64,000 nt of DNA from Phaeosaccion multiseriatum (taxonomy: Eukaryota; Ochrophyta, other classes): contig OZ218958.1 in NCBI GenBank assembly GCA_965112735.1, positions 3,162,001 through 3,226,000 of the forward strand, written 5' to 3'. Both the position numbers and the translations under genes were made by a program. Positions 34,749 to 45,741 of this stretch are shown here, one piece after another; positions within the stretch are counted from its first letter, which is position 1, and each line of letters starts with the position of its first letter. Below the pieces are notes generated by a model. The model was given only the letters and a program-made list of their open reading frames with translations, was not told the DNA's origin and did not search any database.

Positions 34749-35486
34749 ATCCTTACTTCGTCGTAGGTGAAGCAGTGAATATACCCGGGGCAGTTACGCT
34801 CCGTCTCCTCTGCCGTGAGCAGATCAGAGGGGCAGTGAGCTGCGACGGCCGCCTGCAGCCTCGACGCGTCGATGAACGGCAGCAGGTTCACAGCCTCCCA
34901 AGGGTTCCGCTTGCCGTTGGGGTCGATCTGTTGGCGTGGGTGCGTGCGTGTGCATTGTGTGTTGGTGTGTTGTGTTGTGATGGACATGGATGTGTGTGTA
35001 TATATATGTGTGTGTGTGTATGGATTGGGAGCAGCAGGGTGACAGAAGGGAAGGAGACACAGAAGTTCAGACAGGCAGGAAGAGCAAATGCGAGAAACTA
35101 ACAAACACAGCGCGAACCGATTGCCCGACCAAGACCCAAAACAAGACAGACCCAAGACAGACCAACAACCAACCAATCAACCAACCAACCAACCCACCCG
35201 CCCACCAATCCACCAACCATGTCTCAAGAAAACACTCCAACCAACCTTAAAGTCCTCGGGATAAAACTCCTTGACAGGGCTCTCCTCATCCGTCATGAGC
35301 TTCGCGTACTGCTGCGGCAGGCACCAAGTAGAGGCCGGGGGAAGGCAGCCCATGAGCTGTTCGAAGGGGCGGAAGGGCTGCCCCAGAGTGAAGCGGATGG
35401 GGGCGCTGAGCTGGGCAAGGTTCTTGAGGTCGCTGATCATGGGCACGTAGTGGAAGGGGTAGAACCAATCCTGGAGAGTTGGGGGG

Positions 35487-35541
<55 letters not shown>

Positions 35542-36333
35542 CAAGTGTTTGGGTGTGTGCGTATGTGAAGGAAGGCAAGGGATCGAATACATAGAGGGCA
35601 AGTGGGAGGAAGGCGGAGACGGGGGGGGGGGGGGGGGAGGGGGTTGAGACGAGACTTCATTACCGTGCCGTGCAAAGGGTGCGGCGGTACGACTGCTGCG
35701 GGGAAGGAGCTGCACATTTGCCGTGCAAGACACCGGTTGGAAGCTCCACTTTTAATGATCCACCCATCCACCCATCCATTGACTTACCCAACTGATGCAT
35801 CCCTTGTAGTAGTAGGCCAGACACCACATGAGGCCCTCAATATAGTGCTTCCTCAGCCGCTCGTGCACTTCCTGATGCCGAGGGGAGATGCCAAACTTCT
35901 CAAAGTAGTAACGGCCTTTAAAGTCCTTGTTGCCCTGGGGTCCTGACACCGGTTTGCACCCCATGAACTCTGTCATGGCGGCTTCGTAGGCCTGTGGGGA
36001 GGGGGAGGAGGAGGGGGTGGGGTGGATACGTATATAGAGGCGTATGGGTATGGGCGTGGGCGTAGGAAGGGTGAGCGTGGTAGGGGGAGAAGGTTGCGGG
36101 GGTGGGCAGAGATGGGGGAACACCCCACACGCACACACGCATACACACAAGCTGCTCTCGAGAGTGGGGAGGAGCACCACGAATCATCATGCAAGAGGCT
36201 GCAAGCCCTCCGACCCGTCCGTCCATCCCTGCACTTACCCTCTGCTTTCTCTCCTCCTCCAAGATGAGCTCCTCCTCCGTGGGGCCCGCTGGTCCTGGGG
36301 GTGTTGAGAGGTTGGTGTGGACGGTTAGGGACA

Positions 36334-36364
<31 letters not shown>

Positions 36365-39118
36365 GTATACATACACATACGCACGTGAGCGGTTATTCCA
36401 TGCACCGCGGCCTTCCACCCCTCCTTGCCTTCCCTCCTCCTCCTTCTCCCTGTCCTACCTTCGCCGAATCTCTGCCTGCTTTTGTTTCTCCTCGCTCTAA
36501 AAGACGCCTCTTCCGTCTCCCTCTTTTCAAAGATGGAGTCCTCCTGTTCCCCGATGTGGTACAGAAAATGCTCGAAACGGTCCATGCTCGAAATGTTCCC
36601 GTTCTCAGTGAGGTACTGCCCATCCCATGACGGGAACAGGTCCCTAAGGTCATATACCATTCGACATCCATCGTCGTCGCCAACCACGTCATTGTGGGCC
36701 ATCATGGGAGGGAGAGTGAGGGAGGCAAAGAGAGAAATAAGAAAACCGGTAGCGGAGAGAGAGGGAGAAAGAAGAGGTGAGGCAGCGGGCGCAAAAACGA
36801 AGTGACAAGGAGCAGAGAACGGCGCAGAGGGATAGCGCAATGAACAGCACGCACGCACGCACGCACGCACCTGTAAATGTCGAAGAGCAGTCCAAAGGCC
36901 TCCTCCCCAATGTCTAGCGAAGGCATATGGGGCAAGAAGTCGTTGCCCACGAGGAAGGTAATGAAGACGAAGTCGTCAATAATGCGCTCAAGATCGAGGG
37001 TGAGCATGAGGGAGGGCTCCATGCCTAGCGTAAACTCGGTCCACAGGTACTCGCGCAGGATGGACAGGTGCAGCAGTTGGAACTGAGCGTCTCGGGTGGT
37101 TTTGAGCTGTGTGGGGTGGGGTGGGGGTGGGGGTGGGTGGGAGGATGTTTGATTTGAGGGCGGGTAGGTCAGGCAGGCAGGCGAAGGCGGATAAAAGGGT
37201 GAGGGGAGGAGAGCGGCGGTGGAGGAAGAGCGAGGCCGGGGGGACGGGGGGTACATATACATACCAGCCACCTAACCAACCCACCCACCAACCACGCGCT
37301 TGAAACCGAACTCAAGCTAAAACTCCACACTGACACTACTACAAACTCCCTCCCTCTCTCCCTCACTCACCACCAACTTGACGCTGTTCTTGCCCTGCCG
37401 CTGCTGCCCCCTCGACCCAAAGTTGACCACCTCTCTCAGCAGGGTGAAGTGCGGCTCGTGCGCAATGAGGCCGAGGAGGATGAGGTCGGCGTCCTGGCCG
37501 TACATGCAGTGGCGGGTGTTGGCGGGAAAGTGGCCGAGGGCTCGCTCGTCGCGGATGAATTGCATGATCTTGTGCTCGCCCTCGCCGGGAACCTTTTATT
37601 TTGTTTTGTGTTGTTTTGTTTTTGTTTGTTTGTTTGTTGGTGTTACGTGCGTGGGAGTGAGGAGTGTGTGAGTATATAATAGAGATGGGGGTGGAAATGG
37701 GGAAATGGTGGGCACTTCCGAGTGTGTTGGGGGTTGGAAAGTGGCCAGACGCGTAACGTTAACGTCATCAACATCATCATCACCGTCATCAACATCACCA
37801 GCATCATCATCATCAGCAGTAGCATCATCATCATCATCATCATCATCATAATCATTGGTGCTCTCCTCCTCTCTTCTTCTCCTCCTCACCCCCCCACCCA
37901 CCTCCGGGCCACTAAAGTGTATGGTGAGCTTCTGCCAGAGCGGGTCCTCCTTCATCTTCTTCTTAACGAAGTACTGCAGGTGCTTCGACACCTTCCACAT
38001 AAACTCCGTGCCAGGGGTGATGCAATTGGAGTCGAACGTCTCTCGGTCTGACAGGTCCTCTCCCTGTTGGTCATACGTGGTATGCCAAATGCCGTAGAGG
38101 TGGGCGGGTGTATATTGAGAGGAGGGGAGGGGGATAAGAGGGATACGTGCGAGAACGGTGGGGAGGGAAGTGTCAGTGCACGGCATCCCAAGTACGCTAT
38201 CAATCACGCTCCAATCACGTCCCTATGAGGGAGGGGAAGGTTCACGCAGCATGAAAACATACACGATGACTTCAAGACGCCACGGTGGGCACCTCTCGAC
38301 CGTATGCCTCTTTGATGTACCCCACAGCCCACACCCCATACCCAATCACCCCCCCCCCCCCAACCTGCCCCACTTGATCAATCAACCAACCTTCTCCTCC
38401 GCCTCCTTCTTGGCCTCTCTGGCGTCCCTCGCGGATGCGAATCTCCTTGAGCGCTGCTGATTCATCTTGGCCCGAGGGGCGACGCCATCGATGGCCATGT
38501 ACAGCACCTTCATTCACAGATGGCAGGGGATAGATGTTACACACCACAGAGAACAAACACGGAAGCAATAGGAGGAAGGGGCGGCAAGAGGCAGAGAGTT
38601 ACGCCACGCGCGCACACACACACACACACACGAGAGAGACCAACGGGGAAACCGCCGTCTCCACACCCAGTGTTAGCGACACCGCAATCCGGCGGGGCGG
38701 TATGGTACGGTAGCTTTTATCTTACCTTTTGGGGCCTAACGATGTGCGAAACAATCCTGTCAATGTAGTTAAATACACCCAAGAATACGTCCCGCTCGGA
38801 CAGGGCGGCGGCTGTGGCGTCGTCGTTGGGGTGGGTGCAGCCGTGCAAGATGCCATTCATGTCGAGGTATAGGCAGTCGAACTCGGGGAGCATGGTGGAG
38901 TCGGACACCAGCTGGTTTATCTTCGGGTAACGCTCGCTTATCCATCTGTGGAGAGAGAGGGGGGAGACGGAGAGGAAGGGAAATGGGAGGGGGGGGGGTG
39001 TTGTTAGCAGAAGGCGGATGAAAGGAGCTGCGGGACCCATCCTTCCTCTCTTCCCCGTCCTCTCCCCCGGCTGTGGCCTCACTCAACACACTCACCGGTA
39101 AAACTTTGGCACACCCAT
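27337..39118 (-). CDS. XRN1: XRN1-type 5'-3' exoribonuclease
   Basis: Cytoplasmic exonuclease degrading 5'-monophosphate RNA. Eighteen exons close in phase to 2,322 residues: 39118-39096, 38945-38726, 38507-38391, 38063-37902, 37592-37371, 37106-36871, 36643-36459, 36294-36239, 35991-35788, 35470-35246, 34927-34757, 34410-34267, 33985-33776, 33381-33070, 32784-32414, 32062-31840, 31475-31352, 31100-27337. Signature motifs: [70 protein letters not shown] and [14 protein letters not shown]. An SH3-like segment ([20 protein letters not shown]) lies near residue 1142. The rest, about 1,100 residues, is Gln/Ala/Pro/Gly-rich low complexity, far longer than yeast or human XRN1 tails, and may drive granule assembly. 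Donors after exons 3 and 10 are GTTGGT. Length and motifs favour XRN1 over nuclear XRN2. Confidence 0.95.
35487..35541. repeat. (TTG)n microsatellite in an XRN1 intron
   Basis: Eighteen or so TTG repeats inside the intron between the exons at 35991-35788 and 35470-35246, close to the acceptor side. Other XRN1 introns hold CAT repeats (37785-37855), a GT/CA run (34707-34745) and GATAAGA-type purine repeats (33610-33705). Confidence 0.9.
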
Positions 39119-39170
39119 TGTAGATTCAGAGTACTTCCACAGGAAGCGGTGCTGCGATGTCTATAAAGGG

Positions 39171-39626
39171 ATGCTGTGTAAATGTGTGTGTGATGGGGTG
39201 GTTTGTTGTATGTGTGTGCTATCTACTTGGACTATTTCGATCTACTTGGACTCTTCGCCCACTAATGCAGTGCTTCTACACCCTACTATTAATAGAAGGG
39301 ATGCGAGAAGCTGTTTTCTGCTACTGAATGTGCTGGTGCTGTTAGTGCTCTTGGTGTGCTCAGATTCTCAGACGCTGCGAGAAAGAAGATGGCAAGGAAA
39401 GTCTAGGCGGGAGGCAGCTCCGCCCTTCGAGATCTTTCTCCTGCTCAACACTACCCTTCTTGTGTCTCCTGCTTCTGCAGCTTTTGCTCCGCCCGCCCCC
39501 CTCTCCAATCTCACTGGCTCCTCCCGCTCGGGAAAGAAAGAACTCCGCAGTCTGCTGTCCAGAGGCGCAACCCACAGCCTCGTTCCTTCCTCCGCCTCCT
39601 CCTCCACTGGCCCTTCCCCTGCTTAA
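39171..39626 (+). CDS. Small plastid-targeted-like open frame
   Basis: The frame encodes a hydrophobic stretch (CFLLLNVLVLLVLLVC), a second one (FEIFLLLNTTLLVSPASA) and then AAFAPPAPLSNLTG, ending at 39626. SPASAAFAPP resembles the ASAFAP motif at the signal/transit peptide boundary of proteins entering red-lineage secondary plastids. Only about 45 residues follow, with no known domain. The start codon is unclear: the first in-frame ATG precedes unlikely sequence, so a 5' exon or a truncated gene is possible. An AATAAA at about 39703 could be its poly(A) signal. It shares a divergent promoter region with XRN1. Confidence 0.35.
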   Translation: MLCKCVCDGVVCCMCVLSTWTISIYLDSSPTNAVLLHPTINRRDARSCFLLLNVLVLLVLLVCSDSQTLRERRWQGKSRREAAPPFEIFLLLNTTLLVSPASAAFAPPAPLSNLTGSSRSGKKELRSLLSRGATHSLVPSSASSSTGPSPA

Positions 39627-39853
39627 ACTCCTCTAGCCCCTCTCCCTCCTCTATTGTGAGAAGAAGGAGGGCGATCCGGTCGAGAGAAATCGAGCTCTAG
39701 AAATAAAGTAGAGAGAAGCGACTTTTCCTCACAGTATGCCGTGTTGGTTCTCCATTCTCTATTTTCTTTTTTGTTTTTTTCATTCTGAGTGCAGCAGGGA
39801 CAGCAACAGCGTGGCGGCTTGGATTCTATGTACCGAAGACCCCTTAATCTGAG

Positions 39854-41829
39854 ATGCAGCAGAGGAGTTGGATGGGGGGGTTGAACGCTCGGTTGCTCGG
39901 CTGCTGCTGCTCCTTCTTCTTCTTCCTCCTCCTCCTGAACACTTCCTCAGCATTCCGTATGATTCCCAACCCCGGTGATGGCAAGCGCGTGCTAGTGATA
40001 GGTGCCAATGGAAGGGTGGGAACGAAGGTTGTGGAGAAGCTGATCCTCAAGGGGTACGAGGTAAGCAGCAAAAGCCCTCTCTTCTTTCTCTGTGCTCGTG
40101 CTTATGCTCTTTGGGTTTTGGGTGCTGAATTTCCCATCATCTCGCACCCACCGGCCCATCCACACGCCTGCCTCCCTCAGGTGAGGGCCATGGCTCGGGA
40201 CACCTCCAAAATAACGGCGCAAGGGTCCAAGGAGGTCCTTTCCGTTGTTCAAGGCGATGTGACTGTCCCGTCCACGCTCCTCGATGCGATGGAGGGGTGC
40301 GACGCGTGCATTACCTGCCACGGCGCCGCTCGCCTTTCCAAAATCTCTGACCTGTGGACGGATCCCCGCGCCACCGGCGATCTCTCCCACCCTTATTTTA
40401 CAAACTATAAGGTGTGTCTTTCTACTTCGCGGCAGTCTGGGAACTTCTCACAGTTCCTTCTTAAGCCTAGTATAGGATGGTACAGGACCAGCTGGTAGTT
40501 AGGCGAACCTTTCAAGTGTGGCGACGATTTGTAGCTTTTGCCGCAACTTCCCCCTTATCCCTCCCTCCCTCCCTCCTCCTGCCCTCTCGCCTCTTGTTGC
40601 TCTGTGTGTTTCCGCTCTGTTGAATGCAAGGGGGTGGTCAACATCCTAGAGGCCATGAAAGCAACAAAGTGTAACCGTCTCGTACGGGTCTCGGTAAGTG
40701 CCAGAGAGAGAGAGAGAGAAGATGCCTACAGCTTCACTCGTCAAGACACTCCCCTCCCTCCCCGTTCCATCTCTCATTCCCTCTCACCATCTCTCCATAC
40801 GCACACACGCACTCTCCCTCGTCGCGCTGATGGCCCCTCGCTCTCCTCTCCTCTCGTCGCTGGCCTACCCTACTCGGCACCAGGGCCTCTCGGTGGGCAT
40901 GTCAGCTTGGGCCCCCGTTGCCATACTACTGAATACGGTTATCTCCATGGCCATTCGCTGGCAGTGGGAGGCAGAGAAAGCCATTAGGGAGAGCGGCGTC
41001 TTATACACTATTGTCCGCCCCGGAGGTGAGAGTGGAGGGCATGTGGATTACTGGAAAGGCATTGCATCCCCCACTCAAGCTCAGGCACCGCTCCTCCTCC
41101 TCGTCGTCGTTCTCCTCCTCCTCCTCCTCCTCCTCCTCCTCCCTCGCTTCTCCCCCTCCCTCTCCTCCGTCCTCCTCCTTCTCCTCCTGTATCACCAACC
41201 CACAGGGCTGACGGACGACGAGCGGCCCGACAGCGTTGGGCTCGTGCTCCGCGACGACGGAAAGGTGCCGAACGCATTGAAGAACGAGGGGCGCTTTCCA
41301 CCCACCCCCCAGTCCATCAAGATTGGGAGAGAAGATGTGGCGGATCTGATGGTACGGACGCTGGTGGTATGTGTTGTCAGGTCTGGCGACGACGGTGAAG
41401 GCCTCCGACAACCCATCCATATCCTGCTTCTTGTCATCCTCTTCTTTTCTGTGTTTTTTATGGTAATCTTTTGTTGCCTTATCCCCCCCCCCTCTCTCCA
41501 CTCACAACACATAGGCCACGAGTCTCGAGTACGACCAAGCCAAGAAGGCCACTCTGAGCTGTCTCTGGTCCAAGCCTGAGCGCATTCCCGAGGAGCGACA
41601 GGGGAAGAGGCTATGGACAGGCTGGACAGACACTCTGCCTCGCTATCCACAGGAGTGGAAGGAGCTGTTGGTCATGTCCGAGCCCGATCGCTCGGAGCTA
41701 ACGCCAAGGGCGCATCGAAAGGCCGTGCTCTCGGTGGTGGCAGCGGTTGCAGCGGTGCTGGCGGGTGTGGTGACCAAGGGTGTGATCTTCGTCGCACGCT
41801 CGCTACTTCGCGCGCTTGCGCGCGGGTAG
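39854..41829 (+). CDS. Atypical SDR (NAD(P)-binding), probably plastid-targeted
   Basis: Six exons close in phase to 372 residues: 39854-40060, 40181-40411, 40631-40693, 40884-41025, 41206-41366 and 41515-41829. The N-terminus is a signal peptide (CCCSFFFFLLLLNTSSAF) followed by FRMIP, an ASAFAP-like junction. The Rossmann motif is VLVIGANGRVGTKVVE (residues 47-61). Further family marks are VVQGDVT, ITCHGAAR, NYKGVVNILEAMK and VRPGGLTDDE, typical of the atypical SDRs that include TIC62, HCF173 and Ycf39 relatives. A hydrophobic C-terminal helix (AVLSVVAAVAAVLAGVV) suggests membrane anchoring. Substrate unknown. The fifth exon could alternatively end at 41351. Confidence 0.88.
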
Positions 41830-41950
41830 AGGGGAGGGAGAGGGCGAGGATAGACGAGTAGAGAGAGAGGTGCTTTGTTTGTTTGGGTTCAAAAGAAGGG
41901 TCTGTCATACATATTTCTTATTTACATGCGTGAATTAAAGCAAAGTTCGG

Positions 41951-43967
41951 TCAGCAGCAGTCGCTCTCTGTCGAACTACTTACACTTACACACGTGTTGA
42001 GTTTAAAGCAGCAGTAGACGGGGTGGAGGAACGAGGCAACAACCGCGCCGCAACAGGGGAAGACTCTCCCCCTCTTGCTCCAGACGGGCGGACGGGCGTG
42101 GTACCCAAACAGCTCCTGGGGCCTGTCATCATCATCATGGACCGTACGCGACACAATCTTTGCGCCTCTTCCCAAGGGATCGGCTCTATCGAGGTCTTGC
42201 AGGCTGACCACCGCCCCCATCCACCGGGGGTCATCACCCATGCCATCCATATCCTGCTTCCCCACCACCCCCTCTTTCTCGTGAGCGCAAGGAGTTGCCG
42301 TGTTCATAGCTGGAACGATACGGCAAGAGCAAGTTTGGTCTTGGCTCAATGAGCGGCTAGAGCAAGTCTGGTCTTGGCTTAATGAGCAAGTTTGGTCTTG
42401 GCTCAATGAGCGACTTGAAAGTCCGTCATCCCACGCCCTCACTCTCCTTCTACTACCCACGGCGTGTCCCCTCCTTCTGCCCGCCGACGGACTCCTGGCT
42501 CCATCTCCCTCTCCTCCTCCTCTTCCTCCTTCTCCTCCTCCTTCTGCTCCTGCTGCTGCTGATACTGCTGCTCTGGACCTTGTTCGCGGTGAACTCGATG
42601 GAGGGGGTGGGGGTGACTTCATCACGTCTCTCCCTTTATGCCCTCCTCTTCGATGCCGACTCGGAGACCTCCCCGAGCCCCCCCCTCGTAGGGCGGCAAG
42701 GTCACTCGCCATCTGCTTCATCGCCTCCATGTGCTTGTTGAGCTCAGTGCGGCAGGCCTTGCCGGCCCTCCTCTCCCTCCACAGCTCCCTCCTCCGCTTG
42801 TCCCGCTCGTCCCGGTGCACTGCCAGCTCCAGCAGCCTCGCATGGGCCCATCCTTCTCTCTCTGTCTCCAGAGTACTCTCCGCCTCTGCCCGTGCCCTTC
42901 TCTCCTTCACCAGCTGCTTAGCGAACACCTGCACCGCACACATTTGAGGGTTGGCGCAGGAAGGGGGGGAGGGGGTCGGGAGAAGGTCAAAGAAAGTAGG
43001 TAGGTTAGAACGTAAGAAAATAGGAAGATGTAAGCATAGGGACAGCGCGGCACAGCTGCGTTTGCTCATACTCAGGAGGCTGGCACCGAAGCCCCTCCAA
43101 ACTCTTCGCCCGTCTCCCCCAAGCAAACTCACGCACGCACCTTCTCAGCCTCCTCCTTGTAGGCCGCCAATGCTCTCTCTGCTTCCAAGCGGCCCTTCGT
43201 CTCCCTCACGCGGCCCTTCGTCTCCCTCTCCAGTTGGCGCCGGTGCGTCTCCTTCCCCCGGACGCACTTCCGCTGAGCCTCAAGCAAGCTCTCCTGCACC
43301 CGCTTCTTCTCCGCTTGACCTTTGTCCCGGGCTTGCGAGACCGCGGCCTCTCGTGCAACTTGCTCTGCGGCCTGGGCTCTGTCTCTCTCGCGGCACTGCT
43401 CTCGAAGGCGCCCCACCTCCAGCTCGTAGCCCTCGGCCTGAATCTCCAGCTGCAGCTTGTGCTCCTTGTCGCGGCTTTCTATTCTGGCCAAGGCTTCGCT
43501 GAGCCGCCCTTCCACCTCCCTCCGGCTCTCGCCTCCCGCCTTCTCTGCCTCCTGTCTCGCCTTCTCTGCCCCGACAAGCCGGCGCCTGACATCCTTTAGC
43601 TTCGCCTCCACGCACACCCGTGCTGCCTCCGCGTCGGCCCTCCCTTTCTGAGCCTCCACAAGCTTGCCCTTCACCACCCGTAACTCATCAGCGACGAACT
43701 GAAAGGCATCGCTGCTCTGCATCGTCGCACGGCGCACTTCCGTCTCGAGCAGTTGCGCCAAGACAGCGGGCTTACTGCAGAGCTCCTCCTGATGCTGGAA
43801 GTGGCGGTGAGGATAGTGCATAGTCGCCATGCCCGCATGAGCTGGAGCCTGGCCCTGGCCCTGGCCCTGAGGAAGAAAGAGGGGGAAAAGGGAAAAGTAA
43901 CGTGCACCTGCCCAGTTGTGACCCACGTCGGAGGACCAACACGGCGACGTTGATGATCAAATCTCAT
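41951..43967 (-). CDS. Coiled-coil protein, unknown function
   Basis: Three exons close in phase to 587 residues: 43967-43908, 43866-43141 and 42928-41951. The start (MRFDHQRRR) is followed by a GQGQGQ stretch and then about 300 residues of Glu/Arg/Lys/Ala heptad sequence (such as ERETKGRVRETKGRLEAERA), a long coiled coil continuing into the third exon (LEAERALAAYKEEAEK then VFAKQLVKERRARAEAE). The C-terminal third is Ser/Pro/Arg-rich with three imperfect SLSQDQTCS repeats. It could be cytoskeletal or centrosomal; no named family recognised. Its start lies 184 bp from the start of the divergent + strand gene. Confidence 0.7.
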
Positions 43968-44150
43968 CTCACCGGCAAAGTCAACAATAAAACAACAACC
44001 CTTTCAGAGAGACGAAGAGAGGGGGGCAGATTTGTGGTGGCACTGCCCTGAACTCACTCAGTTCCTGCTTGCTCGCGAAGACGCACCAGCGGTTCTGTAC
44101 TCTTCTCTATCTTTGGACTGGCGGTTAGGACGGGGAGCGAGGAGCGAGGG

Positions 44151-45368
44151 ATGGAAGAGAAGGGACACGATACCCCCCCTCCCCCTCCTCCTACGCGTGA
44201 CGCGCAAGTGAAGGAGGAGCTCCAAATGTACGATAGTGCCCAAAGGGAGGCGAAAGAGGCCGCAAGCAGGGCGGCGGCCAGGGTGAAGGCGACAAGACGC
44301 AGAGCCACGGCGGGTTCGGCAACGCGCAAGACACAGGCAGCGGGAGACAAGGCCGTGGGGGCAGCACTCCAAAGGACGGCTAAGCTGCGGGTGCAGCGAT
44401 ATCGCTCTCGCGCTGCCCAACGGGCGGAGGAGGAGACCAAGGTCAATGCGGAGGAGGGTGCAAAGGGCAAGCGCTGGTATCTGCACGGCGACAGAGCTCG
44501 ACTCATGCTTGTGGGAGATGAAGGTAGGCGCCTGGCTATGAGGAGATCGTCTGCAATACATAGGTCCCACTTGAGGGAGGAAGAGAAGGAGAAGGAGGTG
44601 AAATTGAAGGTGGAGAACAAGGTCAAGAGGGTCATGACTGCCGCAGAGAGAGCGAGGGAGGCGTCTTACAAAAAGTCGCAGGTGGTGGTCAGCTTACCGA
44701 AGCAAAGAAACAACAAGAAGATGATTACTATGAGCAAGACGAAGAAGACGAAGACGAAGAAGAAGAAGATGGCACGGAGAGATCTTGTGGGCGACGGGGG
44801 AGGGGGCTGCGAAGAAGCCGCTGAGAAAGGCATGGCCGAAGAGGCTGTAGAGCGGAGAGGCATGTCTGAAGAGCCGGCTGTGTTGCTGCAGGCAGGGGAA
44901 GGTCAACCCCGACGCTGGAGGGCCGGTGAGGATGAGAAGGGTAATGAGCAGGGGGGCAGGGGAGGATCAGTGAGAGACGAGCAAGGCGGTGGCGGTGCAG
45001 GTAAGGAGCACCAAGCAGGAGCGCCAGAAGAAGCAGCGAAGAAAGAGCAACAGGCAGAGGAGGCAAAGGATGAGGAGGAGGGGGAGGAGGAGGAGGAGGA
45101 GGAGGAGGAGGAGGAGGAGGAGGAGGAGGAGGAGGAGGAGGAGGAGGAGGAGGAGGAGGAGGAGGAGGAGGAGGTGGAGGAGGAGGAGGAGGTGATGCTT
45201 CCGCGCCACATTGTGGTGGGCAAGGCCTCGGGCGCCTGGAAGCCGTCGGGCTTTGAGAACCCCGCCACGCTCGCCACGTCAGACTCCAAGCTCTTGCGTC
45301 TCTTCTCAGAGACCGCACCTGCTGCTGGGGGGGGGGTCGATCTCCGGCTCGATCTCCCTATGGGCTGA
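44151..45368 (+). CDS. Lys/Glu-rich protein with long poly-Glu tract
   Basis: Single exon of 405 residues. The N-terminal half is basic and helical (KEELQMYDSAQREAKEAASR, KLRVQRYRSRAAQRAEEET) with a conserved-looking GKRWYLHGDRARLML. A Lys run (KKTKTKKKKMARR) suggests a nuclear signal. A GGA microsatellite encodes about 40 Glu (45078-45190). The C-terminus (MLPRHIVVGKASGAWKPSGF, ENPATLATSDSKLLRLFSE) looks conserved. Divergent with the coiled-coil gene, so co-expression from a shared promoter at 43968-44150 is possible. No family recognised. Confidence 0.65.
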   Translation: MEEKGHDTPPPPPPTRDAQVKEELQMYDSAQREAKEAASRAAARVKATRRRATAGSATRKTQAAGDKAVGAALQRTAKLRVQRYRSRAAQRAEEETKVNAEEGAKGKRWYLHGDRARLMLVGDEGRRLAMRRSSAIHRSHLREEEKEKEVKLKVENKVKRVMTAAERAREASYKKSQVVVSLPKQRNNKKMITMSKTKKTKTKKKKMARRDLVGDGGGGCEEAAEKGMAEEAVERRGMSEEPAVLLQAGEGQPRRWRAGEDEKGNEQGGRGGSVRDEQGGGGAGKEHQAGAPEEAAKKEQQAEEAKDEEEGEEEEEEEEEEEEEEEEEEEEEEEEEEEEEEVEEEEEVMLPRHIVVGKASGAWKPSGFENPATLATSDSKLLRLFSETAPAAGGGVDLRLDLPMG

Positions 45369-45741
45369 CGCACGAGCTCCTCTTTCTGCTTATTGCAATA
45401 TCATTTTGTTTTAGTTAATTACTAGATCAACAAAGGGCGTGTTTGACTACGCGCGTTTGACTACCTGCGGCAGGCATCACACATCATGCAGGTTGGGGCG
45501 TTGTCGAAGTATCGCTCGACCACCACGGTGGGAGAGCGAGTCGACAACAAAAACAAACCAAATGGAGGATGTGGGTGCCGAAGATGCAGCGGAACGTGTC
45601 ATTGGAGCTGCGTGTCACAAAAATGACACGAGCCACACCTAGGTGTGGCTCAAGAGCTCACTTCATCACGCACCGAAACAAGCCAAGTCCGACAAATTGC
45701 TTTTGCTGACTTGCTCGCTTCCGTCCTTCCGTCCTTTCTTG
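45369..45741. other. 3' flank of lipase A, part of a duplicated block
   Basis: From about 45435 this flank is about 85-90 percent similar to 49270-49513, the flank of lipase B. It contains two adjacent perfect inverted repeats: CGTGTCA-CAAAAA-TGACACG (45611-45630) and GAGCCACACC-TA-GGTGTGGCTC (45630-45651). Confidence 0.7.
45611..45651 (-). terminator. Paired hairpins downstream of lipase A
   Basis: Two back-to-back perfect inverted repeats, 7 bp and 10 bp stems, about 90 bp beyond the lipase A stop. In transcripts of the - strand gene they would lie in the 3' UTR or 3' end region. In copy B the second stem is imperfect (CACACCTAAGTGTG core). Role as an RNA 3'-end element is inference. Confidence 0.4.
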
